Shown in pieces: positions 7,177 through 17,107 of a stretch of DNA of 28,724 nt. Positions within the stretch are counted from its first letter, which is position 1. Each line of letters opens with the position of its first letter. Made by a program: the position numbers and the translations under genes. The DNA is from an uncultured Desulfuromonadales bacterium. Lineage in GTDB: Bacteria > Desulfobacterota > Desulfuromonadia > Desulfuromonadales > Geopsychrobacteraceae. The stretch lies in NCBI GenBank assembly GCA_947259685.1, contig CAMYNC010000042.1, positions 1 through 28,724 on the forward strand, written 5' to 3'. The notes beneath the pieces are model-generated. The model saw only the letters and a program-made list of their open reading frames with translations, did no database searches and was not told the DNA's origin.

Positions 7177-8901
7177 ATGGCAAAGACAACGATTACACCC
7201 TCATTGCAGAATCCTCTTGCAGCCACCGAAGAAGTCGAATTCAACATTCCCGGTGAAATTGCCGGAAAATCTGGCGGCTACGAAGAGGTCATGAAAGAAG
7301 GTTATGACCTGATCGAGCGGCCGAAAAAATCGGTCGCTGTCGGACAGATCGAAAAGCAGCATTTCAAGCAGCGGATGACTGTCTGGGAGCGGATCAAGGT
7401 GCTGACCGACAGTGACCCGAACATCCTCTTCCAGAACTGGGGTAAAAACCTTGACGGAGCTTCGCTGGTCACCGGCATTCTGAATATCGGCGGTCGCGAT
7501 GTCGCCCTCTACGGCCATGATTTTACCGTTCGCGCCGGCTCCATCGACGCCACCAACGGCCAGAAACTTGCCCGGTTGATGAACATGGCCGGGGAAAAAG
7601 GGATTCCGCTGATCGGTATGAACGACTCAGCTGGCGCTTTTGTTCCCGCTGGGGTTGGCGGTCTCGACGGTTACGCCGAGGCCTTTACCGCGCTGCGCAA
7701 GATCAGCGGCGTGGTTCCCTCAATAATGTGCATGTTCGGCTATAATGCCGGTGGCGGTTCCTACCTGCCTCGTCAGGGCAGCTTCGTCATCCAGCCGCAG
7801 GACACCTTCTTCGGTCTGACCGGCCCGGGCGTCGTCAAGTCCGTTCTCGGTGAGGATATCACCCCGGAAGAGTTGGGAGGGCCCAAGGTTCACAGCGCCA
7901 CTGGCGTCACCGACCTGGCGGTCGCTGACGAAACGGCAGCTCTGCGCACCGCGGTTCGCCTGCTCAGCTACATTCCAGACAACAACAGCGTCTTGGCCCC
8001 CTTCCAGGAAACCAGCGATCCTCTCGACCGCAAGACCTGGGAGATCAACACCCTGCTGAAGAAAGCCTTCAACTCGCCGACCGGCTTCAACACTCCCTTC
8101 GACGTCTCGATCATCATCCAGCAGATCTGCGACCATGGCGATTACTTCGAAGTGCAGCCGGAACGTGCCCGTGAAGCGGTCACCGCCTTCGGTCGCCTCG
8201 GCGGCAACGTCGTTGGCTTCGTCGCCAACAACTCAGCAGTCGGTTCCGGCCAGATCGATTGCGATTCGGCATTGAAAATCGCCCGTTTCGTGCGCTTCTG
8301 TAACATATACAACATTCCGTTGATTTTCATGGAAGACACCACCGGTTTCCTCCCCGGTCGCGAGCAGGAAGCCCGCGGCATCGTTCAGGCCGGCCGCTCG
8401 ATGCTCGATTCAATCGTTGATGTTCGTACCCCGCGGATCCTGCTGATTCTGCGTAACGCCTTCGGTGGCGCTTACGCCTCCTACAACAACTATCCGACCG
8501 GCGCCGACCTGGTGCTGGCCCTGCCGACCACCCGTCTGGCGGTTATGGGGCCAGCGGGTAAGGAGTTCGTTTACAAAAGCGAACTGCGCAAACTGCGTGG
8601 CTCGATCAAGCAGCGGATCGCCGAGAACGCCAAGCAACGGGCCTCGGCCGGGATGAATGCTGATGAGGCAAAAAAGGACGCTGAGAAGGAAGCCGCCGAG
8701 TGGCTGAAGGTTGAGGAAACGGCTCTGAACACCCGCTATGAGAAAGAGCTGATGAACCCGAAAGAGGGTTTGGCTCTGGGTTCGATCTCTTCGCTGGTCA
8801 TGCCGACCGATCTGCGGAAAGTTCTTGGTGAAAACCTCAACTTCTTCCTCCGTCACTACAAGCCGTCCGCCTGGCAGGGCGTACAGCGCGAATTCCATTA
8901 A
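7177..8901 (+). CDS. Acyl-CoA carboxylase, carboxyltransferase subunit
   Basis: A 574-residue carboxyltransferase of the propionyl/methylmalonyl/glutaconyl-CoA class, which moves the carboxyl group between biotin and an acyl-CoA. I choose ATG 7177 (MAKTTITPS) because AAAGGA (7162-7167) is well placed for it; ATG 7168 directly abuts that site. Two crotonase-like halves are visible. The N-terminal half has the acyl-CoA/biotin pocket segments [12 protein letters not shown] and [16 protein letters not shown]. The C-terminal half has [32 protein letters not shown] and [20 protein letters not shown]. The gene ends 17 bp before the biotin carboxylase subunit and shares its terminator, so the two form a two-component carboxylase. 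The substrate cannot be fixed from sequence: propionyl-CoA, acetyl-CoA and glutaconyl-CoA type enzymes all use this fold. No decarboxylase membrane subunit is adjacent, which argues against a sodium-pumping decarboxylase. Confidence 0.88.
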   Translation: MAKTTITPSLQNPLAATEEVEFNIPGEIAGKSGGYEEVMKEGYDLIERPKKSVAVGQIEKQHFKQRMTVWERIKVLTDSDPNILFQNWGKNLDGASLVTGILNIGGRDVALYGHDFTVRAGSIDATNGQKLARLMNMAGEKGIPLIGMNDSAGAFVPAGVGGLDGYAEAFTALRKISGVVPSIMCMFGYNAGGGSYLPRQGSFVIQPQDTFFGLTGPGVVKSVLGEDITPEELGGPKVHSATGVTDLAVADETAALRTAVRLLSYIPDNNSVLAPFQETSDPLDRKTWEINTLLKKAFNSPTGFNTPFDVSIIIQQICDHGDYFEVQPERAREAVTAFGRLGGNVVGFVANNSAVGSGQIDCDSALKIARFVRFCNIYNIPLIFMEDTTGFLPGREQEARGIVQAGRSMLDSIVDVRTPRILLILRNAFGGAYASYNNYPTGADLVLALPTTRLAVMGPAGKEFVYKSELRKLRGSIKQRIAENAKQRASAGMNADEAKKDAEKEAAEWLKVEETALNTRYEKELMNPKEGLALGSISSLVMPTDLRKVLGENLNFFLRHYKPSAWQGVQREFH

Positions 8902-8918
8902 TTGGTTGAGGGAATCCG

Positions 8919-11846
8919 ATGAAAAATCGCGAGTTACAATTAAACCCCATGGAATTGGAGATTAAGACCATGGCAAAAAATAATGACCTTTATGCAAACA
9001 ACCCGTTGATTCACAAAGATCGTCGACTCAGCCAGTCTTCGTCAGAGTGGGTACGCTCCTTTTCCTGCGAAGATCTCAAGCCGCTGATCGTTTGTCGTGG
9101 CCCGATCCGGAAAGAGGCGATGGATGTCTATGAAGAGATGGGCATCAGCCACTACGGCATCCTGCTCTCCGAGAAGGACTCGATCATTTACCCGAATGCC
9201 CTGTCCCCGGAACTGCGTCAGTTGACCGACAACAGCCGTGTCCACCGGGTCCCCGATTATACCGGAGCTTCGAAAGAAGAACGGGTTGAGCGGATCCAGC
9301 AGATCATCGACACGGCCAAGGATAACGGTTACGACTCCGTTTTCGCCGGCTACGGTTTCATGGCCGAGGATGACGAGTTCGTTGCTGCTCTCGAAGATGC
9401 CGGCCTGAAGTTTATCGGCCCCTGCTCCGGGACCCAACGGGCTGCCGGCAAAAAGGATGAGGCCAAGCGGACCGCGCTGCAGGTCGACGTTTCGGTCACC
9501 CCCGGAATCGACAATGTCACCGCCCGGACTCTGATTAAAAAGCATCCGACCCGCGACGCCCTGTTGGCCCTGGTCAAAGCTGAAAACCTGAAGGTCGACA
9601 AAAAGATCCTCGACGATAAAAAATTGGCAATTGAAACACTGGCCGATGCGATCCTCTTCGCTTCTTACGACAAAGGGATCGATCTCTACTCGATCGAGGA
9701 GCTCTGCGCCCAGGTGGAAATCGAGTGCACCGATATGTTCAAGAATTACCCTGGTGCCCGCATCCGCTTGAAAGCAATCGGTGGCGGTGGCGGTAAGGGC
9801 CAGCGGATCCTCGGTGCCTCGCTGTTGATGACCAAGAAACCGACGGCCAAGCAGATAGCCGAAGCGGCAGTCGACGCTCCAGGTATGGTTCGCGAAATCC
9901 TCAACGAGGTCAAGGCCAACGGCATTGGCGACAATAAAAACGTGCTGGTCGAATTGAACATCGAACAAACCCGCCACAACGAGATTCAGCTGCTCGGTAA
10001 TGGCAAATGGGCCATCGCCCTGGGTGGCCGCGATTGTTCCTTGCAGATGCATGAGCAGAAGTTGTTGGAAATCTCCGTCACCCAGGAAGCCCTGGCGGAT
10101 GAAATTGCCAAGGCGAAAAAAGCCGGCAACAAAGCCCAGGCCAAAGCGCTTGAATCGGATCTTAAAGTTCTCAAACGGATGGAAGAGGAATCGGAGCGCT
10201 TCGGCACTGCGGTCGGCCTTGACTCTGCCTCGACCTTCGAGTGCATCGTCGACGGCGAGCGTCACTACTTCATGGAGGTGAACACCCGAATTCAGGTTGA
10301 ACACCGGGTCACCGAGCTGGTCTACAGCCTCAAATTTGTGAATCCGAAGAACAAAGACGATTATTTCATCGTCGAGTCGCTGGTCGAAGCGATGGCGCTG
10401 CTGGCGCTGCACAAAGAGCGCTTGCCCAAACCTGAGCGGATTGCCCGCTTCTGTGCCTCCGCTGAAGCCCGTCTCAACGCGACCGACTGTTCCCTGTCGC
10501 CGAGCGCCGGCGGAGTCATCCGCTACTGGTCGAAGCCGATCGAGGGCGAAATCCGCGATGACCAGGGGATCTGCACCCCGAATCCGGATACCGATCTGTT
10601 CATGCGCTACCATCTGGCCGGGGCTTACGATTCGAATATTGCCTTGCTGCTGACCAAAGGTGACACCCGGGTCGATAGCTATAACCACCTGTCGAAGGTT
10701 CTCCGCCGCACCGTGCTGCGTGGGACCAACCTGGCGACCAACCTGGAGTTTCACTACGGATTGGTGAACTGGTTCATCGGCAACAATGTCATGGCCAAGC
10801 CGACCACTCGCTTCGTCGTGCCCTATCTGACCTTGGTCGGCAAGCTTAAAGAAGAAGCCAGCAAGCTGGATGTGGTGTACGCATTTTTGGCGATGAAGAA
10901 GCATTACGCCCAGTTGTATTCCGGCAACGCCGATGCCGCCAGAGCCGCTTCGGAGACCCTTGACCGCAAAGGCACCCTGCTGACCCGGCCGATGGAAATC
11001 CTGCTGAAGGATCCGCACTTGCTGTCCGGCTGGCTAAGCCTCAACAAGCTGAACTATAAAATCGAAAACAGCAAGGTTGTCTGGCTGCGCAACCCGCTGG
11101 TCATCCTCGAAGAAACCTATGACTACCTCAACATGACCTGGCGTGCGGGTACTCCGGCAGACGAAGTCATCTGGACCCATGACAACGATCTGCTGCAGGC
11201 CGCTCTGGCCTTCTATGCTGAATTGCGCGAGAAATTCGAACTGGGCAAAGAAGAATTCGCCAAACTCGACGGCATCCTCAGTAAAGCCAAGCCTCAAGGC
11301 GGTTACAGCAAAGGAACCTGGGCGCAGATTCAAGCTGCTCATGTCGGCTATGAAATGGGTAACGAGCTGCTCGGCCTGCTCTGCCAGGTCGCCGAAAAGA
11401 CTGATTTCTACGACCTCAAGGTTGAAGAGGACCTGGAAGTCTCTATCCCTGAGTACCTGCATGATCCAGAGCTGCAGGCCGCGATGAAGAAAATTCTGGT
11501 TCCGCCTCCTTCCACCAAGGCTGATGAAATCGTCACCCCAGGTGGCGGGATGTACTACGGTCAGGAAGCGCCGGGCCTGCCAGCGTTCGTTTATGAAGGG
11601 ATGCACTTCGACAAGGGGCAGCCGCTGTTTATCCTCGAAGTCATGAAAATGTTCAACAAGGTGCCGGCACCTTTCGCTGGCACGATCGATAAGATCGTCA
11701 TCGAAGGCGGCGATGGAACCATCGTCAAAAAAGGCCAGACACTGTTCAAGATCACCCCGGATGAGAAGTTCGTCGAGGTCGATCCGAAGGAACTCGCCAA
11801 GCAGAAGCAAAAGATGACCGGCGAGTACCTGCAGGCTGTTCTCTAA
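8919..11846 (+). CDS. Acyl-CoA carboxylase, biotin carboxylase plus biotin carrier subunit
   Basis: A 975-residue protein fusing biotin carboxylase to a biotinyl domain. ATG 8919 follows GAGGGA; ATG 8970 (MAKNNDLY) is a possible shorter start. The ATP-grasp biotin carboxylase occupies roughly residues 45-560. It shows the ATP glycine loop KAIGGGGGKGQR, LGGRDCSLQMHEQKLLEIS, and the signature FMEVNTRIQVEHRVTE. About 70 extra residues, rich in Lys and acidic side chains, separate the PGIDN strand from the glycine loop compared with ordinary biotin carboxylases. A roughly 300-residue middle region with no motif I recognise follows. The C-terminal carrier domain then has the biotinylation site EVMKM with Lys910, and a charged tail of about 25 residues. 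The enzyme would carboxylate biotin with ATP and bicarbonate for the neighbouring carboxyltransferase. The protein is larger than the usual 650-670-residue PccA type. Confidence 0.9.
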   Translation: MKNRELQLNPMELEIKTMAKNNDLYANNPLIHKDRRLSQSSSEWVRSFSCEDLKPLIVCRGPIRKEAMDVYEEMGISHYGILLSEKDSIIYPNALSPELRQLTDNSRVHRVPDYTGASKEERVERIQQIIDTAKDNGYDSVFAGYGFMAEDDEFVAALEDAGLKFIGPCSGTQRAAGKKDEAKRTALQVDVSVTPGIDNVTARTLIKKHPTRDALLALVKAENLKVDKKILDDKKLAIETLADAILFASYDKGIDLYSIEELCAQVEIECTDMFKNYPGARIRLKAIGGGGGKGQRILGASLLMTKKPTAKQIAEAAVDAPGMVREILNEVKANGIGDNKNVLVELNIEQTRHNEIQLLGNGKWAIALGGRDCSLQMHEQKLLEISVTQEALADEIAKAKKAGNKAQAKALESDLKVLKRMEEESERFGTAVGLDSASTFECIVDGERHYFMEVNTRIQVEHRVTELVYSLKFVNPKNKDDYFIVESLVEAMALLALHKERLPKPERIARFCASAEARLNATDCSLSPSAGGVIRYWSKPIEGEIRDDQGICTPNPDTDLFMRYHLAGAYDSNIALLLTKGDTRVDSYNHLSKVLRRTVLRGTNLATNLEFHYGLVNWFIGNNVMAKPTTRFVVPYLTLVGKLKEEASKLDVVYAFLAMKKHYAQLYSGNADAARAASETLDRKGTLLTRPMEILLKDPHLLSGWLSLNKLNYKIENSKVVWLRNPLVILEETYDYLNMTWRAGTPADEVIWTHDNDLLQAALAFYAELREKFELGKEEFAKLDGILSKAKPQGGYSKGTWAQIQAAHVGYEMGNELLGLLCQVAEKTDFYDLKVEEDLEVSIPEYLHDPELQAAMKKILVPPPSTKADEIVTPGGGMYYGQEAPGLPAFVYEGMHFDKGQPLFILEVMKMFNKVPAPFAGTIDKIVIEGGDGTIVKKGQTLFKITPDEKFVEVDPKELAKQKQKMTGEYLQAVL

Positions 11847-11880
11847 CTCCCTGGTAATATTTTTAAATTAGCAAAACCAA

Positions 11881-11909
11881 GGGCTCCGGATTGTTCCGGG
11901 GCCCTTTTT
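11881..11909 (+). terminator. Rho-independent terminator of the carboxylase operon
   Basis: A 10-bp stem (GGGCTCCGGA pairing with TCCGGGGCCC, one G-T wobble), a TTGT loop and a run of five T. It lies 34 bp after the biotin carboxylase stop and before the hox promoter region. Confidence 0.92.
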
Positions 11910-12061
11910 GTTTCTGGGCTATATTTTACAATTTCCCCGGTTATATCTCGCCAATCCCCTCCTGGTCACTTGCACCCCCAACCCAATCAACTAAACTTGA
12001 CCCTCCAATAGCCGGCGACAAATAGTCTTTGCGCGCTGGTCGAACCAATTTTCATTTCTGC

Positions 12062-12114
12062 TTGACGGCATGCTTATGATTTGCTAATCATGCTTTTTAT
12101 TAAACAATAATCAT
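12062..12114 (+). promoter_or_regulatory. Candidate hox promoter with overlapping palindrome
   Basis: TTGACG (12062-12067) is followed 17 bases later by TAATCA (12085-12090), preceded by TGC as in extended -10 promoters. The -10 element lies inside a perfect inverted repeat, ATGATT-TGCT-AATCAT (12076-12091), so a repressor bound there would block RNA polymerase. The heptamer TAATCAT recurs at 12108-12114. The regulator is unknown; the repeat faintly recalls Fur-type boxes, but the match is too weak to name it. Confidence 0.4.
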
Positions 12115-12139
12115 TTACTTTATCCCACAGGAGCAAGGC

Positions 12140-12679
12140 ATGAACGCGCCAGCAGCTTCCTCAGTTCCAGCAACGACAGATGACAGCCAGCAGTTGCGAT
12201 TTCAGCTGATCGATAAATCGCTGAAAAAATGTCAGTACCAGCAGGACGCCCTGATCGAGGTGCTGCATGCCGCCCAGGAGACCTTCGGTCACCTGGACGA
12301 AGAGATTCTCGACTATGTCTCACGACAACTCAAACTACCTCCCAGCTGGGTCTATGGCGTCGCCACCTTCTACAATTTCTTTACCCTCGACCCCCAGGGT
12401 GAACACATCTGTGTGGTCTGTATGGGCACTGCCTGCTACGTCAAAGGGGCGGGTGAAATTGTCGCTAAGCTGCAGCAGGAATTTTCCGTCAAAGACGGTT
12501 CGACGACTGAAGACGGCAAGCTGACCCTGATGACCGCCCGCTGCCTTGGCAACTGCAGCCTGGCACCGATGTTGACCCTGGATGGCGAAGTCCTCGGCAA
12601 AGAAGCCCCCGAATCGACCATTGCGGCAATCAACGCCAAGGCGGTCCTGACGGCGACAGCCAGAGAGGAAAAGCCATGA
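12140..12679 (+). CDS. hoxE: NAD-linked [NiFe] hydrogenase, diaphorase [2Fe-2S] subunit HoxE
   Basis: A 179-residue NuoE-like protein. ATG 12140 follows AGGAG. The thioredoxin-like [2Fe-2S] domain has its four ligands in the expected pattern: C94-x4-C99 (VCMGTACY) and C135-x3-C139 (CLGNC). The N-terminal helical half contains [20 protein letters not shown] and [11 protein letters not shown], both typical of the family. HoxE joins the HoxFU diaphorase, which passes electrons between NAD(P) and the HoxYH hydrogenase in the cytoplasm. It is the first gene of a six-gene run; its stop overlaps the hoxF start by 4 nt. NuoE of respiratory complex I is the alternative, but the following HoxY, HoxH and HoxW genes settle the assignment. 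Confidence 0.93.
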   Translation: MNAPAASSVPATTDDSQQLRFQLIDKSLKKCQYQQDALIEVLHAAQETFGHLDEEILDYVSRQLKLPPSWVYGVATFYNFFTLDPQGEHICVVCMGTACYVKGAGEIVAKLQQEFSVKDGSTTEDGKLTLMTARCLGNCSLAPMLTLDGEVLGKEAPESTIAAINAKAVLTATAREEKP

Positions 12680-14379
12680 ACCCGACAAGTCTGCTGAAAC
12701 AGGCAGAAGAGGAGTTGCAGCGCCAGACTCAACTCAAACTACGGATCTTCCTCTGTTACAGCACCCCCTGCCTCTCGGCGGGTGCCGAGCGGGTCAAAGC
12801 GGTCCTGGAAGCCCTGATCGCTGAAAAGCAGCTGGCCACAGAACTGGAAATTGTCGCCACCGGCTGCATGGGCCCCTGCAGCCGTGGTCCCCTTCTGCGG
12901 ATCAAGACTGCCGACGGGGAAGAGCAGACCTTCGAAAAAGTCACCCCGGAGCAGGCCCAAGAGATTCTGCTGCATAGCATCGAGAACCAACCGATCGAAA
13001 CCGCAGCGCTACCAGCGGACCTACCCTTTTTTGCCCGCCAGACGCGGATTGTTCTCAGTAACAACGGCGAGATCGACCCGGAAAAGATCGAACACTGTAT
13101 CGCCCGTGGTGCCTATTCGGCGCTCGCCCATGTGCTGCACGAAATGAATCCTGAAGAGGTCTGCGCAGAAATCAAACAGAGCGGCCTGCGTGGGCGCGGT
13201 GGCGGCGGCTACCCGACCGGCGTCAAATGGAACCTGGTGCGCAAATCCCCGGCTGAGCGCAAATATATCGTCGCCAACGGTGACGAAGGAGACCCCGGCG
13301 CCTACATGGACCGCACCATCATGGAATCGGATCCGCATCGGGTTCTCGAAGGAATGGCGATCGCCGGTTACGCCGTCGGGGCCGAACAGGGCTATATCTA
13401 CGTGCGCGGTGAATACCCGCTGGCCGCAGCGCGACTGGTCAAAGCGATCAAGGCCGCCGAACGGCGTGGGCTGCTCGGCAGTCGGGTTTTGGGGAGCAAT
13501 TTCAATTTCCGCATCGATCTGCGGATCGGGGCCGGGGCCTTTGTCTGTGGCGAGGAAACCGCCCTGATGACTTCGATTATGGGCCGCCGCGGCCAGCCAG
13601 TGCCGCGCCCGCCCTACCCGGCTCAATCTGGTCTCTGGGGTTACCCAACCCTGATCAACAACGTTGAATCCTACGCCAATGTTGCGCCGATCATGGACAA
13701 AGGTGCCGATTGGTTCGCCGGCTTTGGCACCGAAAAAAGCAAAGGCACCAAGGTTTTTGCTCTGTGCGGGGAAGTCGTCAACTCCGGGTTGATTGAAGTC
13801 CCGATGGGCATCAGTCTGCGTGATATCGTCTTTGAGATCGGCGGCGGGCTGCCGGACGGCGGCAAGTTCAAAGCAGCCCAAACAGGCGGTCCGAGCGGCG
13901 GTTGTATTCCAGCCGACTATTTAGATACGCCCGTCGACTACGAAAGCCTCAAAAAGCTTGGTTCGATCATGGGTTCCGGCGGCCTGATCGTCATGAACGA
14001 AACCAGCTGCATGCCGGACGTTGCCAAATTCTTCATGGAATTCTGCATGGACGAAAGCTGCGGAAAGTGTGTCTCCTGCCGGGTTGGCACGGTGGAAATG
14101 TACGAACTGCTGAAACGGATCACCGACGGCAGCGCCATGCCGACCGATCTGGAGAACCTCGAAGAGCTCTGCGAGCTGGTCCAGGAAACCAGCCTCTGTG
14201 GCCTGGGCATGACTGCTCCGAACCCGGTGCTCAATACCCTCAAATACTATCGGGATGAATACCTGCAGCATATCAATGAGAACAACTGTCCGGCAGGAGT
14301 CTGCCAGCTCGACCAGATCCCGCTCTTGAAGCTGCCTGAGCATGCCGCAGAACTCGCGATCTTCAAGGAGGAACACTGA
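12676..14379 (+). CDS. hoxF: NAD-linked [NiFe] hydrogenase, NADH/FMN-binding subunit HoxF
   Basis: A 567-residue NuoF-like flavoprotein that exchanges electrons with NAD(H). An N-terminal thioredoxin-like [2Fe-2S] domain carries C27-x4-C32 and C64-x3-C68. The central NADH/FMN domain has the glycine loop [13 protein letters not shown] (about 167-180), [14 protein letters not shown], and [18 protein letters not shown]. The C-terminal helical domain holds the [4Fe-4S] cluster: C462-x2-C465-x2-C468 (SCGKCVSC) with C508 (SLCGLGM) as fourth ligand. All expected cofactor ligands are present and the length is normal. The start overlaps hoxE (ATGA) and the stop overlaps hoxU (TGATG), so the subunits are translated in a coupled fashion. 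Confidence 0.95.
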   Translation: MNPTSLLKQAEEELQRQTQLKLRIFLCYSTPCLSAGAERVKAVLEALIAEKQLATELEIVATGCMGPCSRGPLLRIKTADGEEQTFEKVTPEQAQEILLHSIENQPIETAALPADLPFFARQTRIVLSNNGEIDPEKIEHCIARGAYSALAHVLHEMNPEEVCAEIKQSGLRGRGGGGYPTGVKWNLVRKSPAERKYIVANGDEGDPGAYMDRTIMESDPHRVLEGMAIAGYAVGAEQGYIYVRGEYPLAAARLVKAIKAAERRGLLGSRVLGSNFNFRIDLRIGAGAFVCGEETALMTSIMGRRGQPVPRPPYPAQSGLWGYPTLINNVESYANVAPIMDKGADWFAGFGTEKSKGTKVFALCGEVVNSGLIEVPMGISLRDIVFEIGGGLPDGGKFKAAQTGGPSGGCIPADYLDTPVDYESLKKLGSIMGSGGLIVMNETSCMPDVAKFFMEFCMDESCGKCVSCRVGTVEMYELLKRITDGSAMPTDLENLEELCELVQETSLCGLGMTAPNPVLNTLKYYRDEYLQHINENNCPAGVCQLDQIPLLKLPEHAAELAIFKEEH

Positions 14380-15095
14380 TGCCGGTTATCACTCTGACAA
14401 TCGATGAAGAGCTGGTCAGTGCCCGCGCCGGCCAGTCGATCCTTGAAGCCTGTCGTGAACACGACATCAAAATCCCGACACTCTGTAATCTTGATGGCAT
14501 CAGCGCCCGCGGAGGCTGTCGGCTCTGCCTGGTCGAAGTTGCTGGTAACCCGCGCCTGCTGCCGGCCTGCACCACCGAGGCGCTGGAAAACATGGTGGTA
14601 ACCACCCACAATGACAAGATCGATCGCTATCGACGGATGATTCTCGAGCTGACCTTTGCCGAACGCAATCACACCTGCGCAGTCTGCGTCAGCAACGAAC
14701 ACTGCGAATTACAGACCCTGGCCGCCGAACTGGGGATGGATCACGTCCGCTACGATTACCTGAATCCGGAACTGAACCTCGATACCAGCCACGACCGTTA
14801 TGGGGTCGACCACAACCGCTGCGTGCTCTGTTTGCGCTGTGTGCGGGTCTGCGACGAAGTCGAGGGAGCGCACACCTGGGATGTCAAAGGGCGCGGCATC
14901 GAAAGTCTGGTGATTACCGACCTGAACCGCCCCTGGGGTGAAAGCGAGAGCTGCACCGAGTGCGGCAAATGTGTCGAAGTCTGTCCGACTGGGGCTCTGT
15001 TTGATAAGGGCTCAGCGGTAGCCGAGATGAAAAAAGAAGCCAGCTTCTTACGCAGAATTCTCGATGGTCGCGAAAAAAACGAGTGGCGGCGCTAA
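14379..15095 (+). CDS. hoxU: NAD-linked [NiFe] hydrogenase, iron-sulfur relay subunit HoxU
   Basis: A 238-residue protein equivalent to the N-terminal part of complex I NuoG, wiring HoxF to the hydrogenase. A plant-ferredoxin-type [2Fe-2S] domain uses C36, C47, C50 and C64. The NuoG-type His/Cys cluster segment reads [13 protein letters not shown] (H98, C100, C103, C109). Two bacterial-ferredoxin motifs follow: C148-x2-C151-x2-C154-x3-C158 and C192-x2-C195-x2-C198-x3-C202 ([12 protein letters not shown]). The length is standard for HoxU, and the catalytic molybdopterin-like part of NuoG is absent, which separates it from a respiratory NuoG. AAGGAGG precedes the start, which overlaps the hoxF stop. 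Confidence 0.95.
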   Translation: MPVITLTIDEELVSARAGQSILEACREHDIKIPTLCNLDGISARGGCRLCLVEVAGNPRLLPACTTEALENMVVTTHNDKIDRYRRMILELTFAERNHTCAVCVSNEHCELQTLAAELGMDHVRYDYLNPELNLDTSHDRYGVDHNRCVLCLRCVRVCDEVEGAHTWDVKGRGIESLVITDLNRPWGESESCTECGKCVEVCPTGALFDKGSAVAEMKKEASFLRRILDGREKNEWRR

Positions 15096-15113
15096 GCGCA
15101 GAAAGATAGCAAG

Positions 15114-15659
15114 ATGAGTCAACAAGTGAAAAAAATCCGGCTGGCAACCGCCTGGCTGGGTGGCTGTTCCGGCTGCCATATGAGCTTTCTCGATCTTGAT
15201 GAACTGCTGATCGACTTGGTTGATAAAGTAGATATCGTCTACGGTCCCTTGGTCGACTACAAAGAATTTCCTCAGGATGTCGATATCTGCCTGGTCGAGG
15301 GCGCGGTCACCAATGTGGAAAACCTGGAATTGGCCCGCGAGATCCGCACCAACAGCAAAATCGTCATCAGCTTCGGTGACTGTGCGGTCACCGGCAACGT
15401 CACCAGCATGCGCAACCGGATTCCGGTTAAAGATCTGCTCACAGCGGTTTATCACCAGGCCCAGGCACCGATCGGCGCCGAATCGCTGAAGGTTTTGCCG
15501 GCACTGTTAAAAAAGGCCCTGCCGCTGCATCAAGCGATCAAGGTCGATGTATACCTGCCCGGCTGTCCTCCCGATCCGGAACGAATCGCCACCGCAGTGA
15601 CTGCCCTACTTGAAGGGCGTCAAGTTGAACTAAATCCGCAAATGCGCACCTTCGGTTGA
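15114..15659 (+). CDS. hoxY: NAD-linked [NiFe] hydrogenase, small subunit HoxY
   Basis: A 181-residue small subunit with a single proximal [4Fe-4S] cluster. Ligands are C18 and C21 ([10 protein letters not shown]), C90 ([10 protein letters not shown]) and C151 (PGCPPDPE). There is no twin-arginine signal and no medial or distal cluster domain, so it is a soluble cytoplasmic group 3 type enzyme and not a membrane-bound uptake hydrogenase. It passes electrons from the NiFe site in HoxH to HoxU. It starts 18 bp after hoxU and ends 17 bp before hoxH. Confidence 0.95.
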   Translation: MSQQVKKIRLATAWLGGCSGCHMSFLDLDELLIDLVDKVDIVYGPLVDYKEFPQDVDICLVEGAVTNVENLELAREIRTNSKIVISFGDCAVTGNVTSMRNRIPVKDLLTAVYHQAQAPIGAESLKVLPALLKKALPLHQAIKVDVYLPGCPPDPERIATAVTALLEGRQVELNPQMRTFG

Positions 15660-15676
15660 GGGATAGGAGTTTTTTC

Positions 15677-17107
15677 ATGGCACAGACCATCACCATAGAA
15701 CCGGTCACCCGCATCGAAGGTCACGCAAAAATCAGCATCCAGCTGGATGATGCCGGCAAGGTCGCCGACGCCCGCTTTCATGTCACCGAATTCCGCGGCT
15801 TTGAGAAATTCTGCATTGGCCGCAGTTTCTGGGAAATGCCCGGCATCACTGCCCGAATCTGTGGTATCTGCCCGGTCAGCCACCTGCTCGCCTCCAGCAA
15901 GGCCGGCGATGCCATCCTTGGCGTGCGCACCCCGGCGCCGGCGGTTGCGCTGCGCCGCCTGATGAATTATGGCCAGCTGGTGCAAAGCCACGCGCTCAGT
16001 TTCTTTCTGCTCTCCGGTCCCGACCTGGTGCTCGGTATGGATGCCGATCCGGCGAAACGGAACATGGCCGGACTGATCGCCGAACATCCCGATCTGGCCC
16101 GGGCCGGTATCCGTCTGCGGGCCTTCGGTCAACAGGTCATCCGCACCCTGGGCGATCGCAGCATTCACCCCTCTTGGGCGGTTCCCGGCGGGGTGCGAAA
16201 AGCCCTCTCGGCAGAAGAGAAGTCGGCGCTGCTCAAACAGCTTCCGGAAATGTACGCCACCGTCGATATCGCCCTTGACCTGATGAAGGATGCCCTCGAT
16301 ACGTTTGCCGATGAAATCGACGCCTACGGCGATTTCCCAAGCCTCTATATGGGTCTGGTGAGCCAGGATGGCGGCCTGGAACATTACGACGGCAAGCTGC
16401 GGATTATCGACAGTGAAGGAAAGGTTTTAGAGGATGCTGCTTCTCCCGAGCAATATCAAGAACTGATCGGCGAAGCTGAAAAATCCTGGAGCTACCTGAA
16501 ATTCCCTTACTACAAACCGCTCGGACCGGAAGCCGGCATGTATCGGGTCGGCCCTCTGGCCAGGCTCAACGTCTGCGATTTTGCCGGCACCCCAAAAGCC
16601 GATCGGGAGCTGCGCCAGTTCCGTCACTACGGTGGTCAGGGCAAACCGGTCAGCGGCAGTTTCTACTATCACTACGCCCGGCTGATCGAAATCCTTTTCT
16701 CGCTGGAGAAAATCGAGGAGATCCTCGCCGATGAAATCCTCATCGACCACCATATCCGCAGTCAGGCCGGGGTCAATCAGAATGTCGGCATCGGTGTCAG
16801 TGAAGCGCCCCGCGGCACCCTCTTCCACCACTATAAAGTCGATGACAACGGCATCCTCGAGGATGTCAACCTGATCATCGCCACCGGCCAAAACAATCTG
16901 GCTATGAACCGCACGGTTAAGCAGTTGGCCGAACGTTTCATCAGCGGCGACAAACTTGACCAGGGGCTGCTCAACCGCGTTGAACACGGCATCCGCGCCT
17001 TCGACCCCTGCCTGAGCTGCTCGACCCATGAAGCCGGGCGGATGCCGATGCAGGTCCGGCTGATTTCGGCAAGCGGTGAACTGCTCGATGAGGTAGAGCG
17101 CAACTGA
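15677..17107 (+). CDS. hoxH: NAD-linked [NiFe] hydrogenase, catalytic large subunit HoxH
   Basis: A 476-residue large subunit containing the NiFe(CN)2CO active site. ATG 15677 is preceded by TAGGAG seven bases upstream; an upstream in-frame TTG is less likely. Both metal-binding motifs are complete: [10 protein letters not shown] with C62 and C65, and DPCLSCSTH with C445 and C448. The 25 residues after H451 (starting EAGRMPM) are the peptide that HoxW removes after nickel insertion, so the enzyme is made as a processable precursor. With HoxEFU it forms the bidirectional NAD-linked hydrogenase (group 3d type). No hyp maturation genes are in the window, so they must lie elsewhere. The stop overlaps the hoxW start (TGATG). 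Confidence 0.96.
   Translation: MAQTITIEPVTRIEGHAKISIQLDDAGKVADARFHVTEFRGFEKFCIGRSFWEMPGITARICGICPVSHLLASSKAGDAILGVRTPAPAVALRRLMNYGQLVQSHALSFFLLSGPDLVLGMDADPAKRNMAGLIAEHPDLARAGIRLRAFGQQVIRTLGDRSIHPSWAVPGGVRKALSAEEKSALLKQLPEMYATVDIALDLMKDALDTFADEIDAYGDFPSLYMGLVSQDGGLEHYDGKLRIIDSEGKVLEDAASPEQYQELIGEAEKSWSYLKFPYYKPLGPEAGMYRVGPLARLNVCDFAGTPKADRELRQFRHYGGQGKPVSGSFYYHYARLIEILFSLEKIEEILADEILIDHHIRSQAGVNQNVGIGVSEAPRGTLFHHYKVDDNGILEDVNLIIATGQNNLAMNRTVKQLAERFISGDKLDQGLLNRVEHGIRAFDPCLSCSTHEAGRMPMQVRLISASGELLDEVERN

Noticed and set aside
9042..11018. A 658-codon open frame on the minus strand opposite the biotin carboxylase gene.
   Set aside because: It is a shadow of strong codon bias in the real gene; the plus-strand product has complete ATP-grasp and biotin motifs and the antisense product matches no family pattern.
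7177..11846. A sodium-pumping glutaconyl-CoA or methylmalonyl-CoA decarboxylase.
   Set aside because: There is no membrane beta-subunit gene adjacent and the biotin carboxylase half with ATP-grasp motifs indicates an ATP-driven carboxylase.
12140..15095. Reading hoxE, hoxF and hoxU as part of respiratory complex I (nuoE, nuoF, nuoG).
   Set aside because: HoxU lacks the long catalytic-like region of NuoG, no other nuo gene is present, and the run continues into HoxY, HoxH and HoxW.
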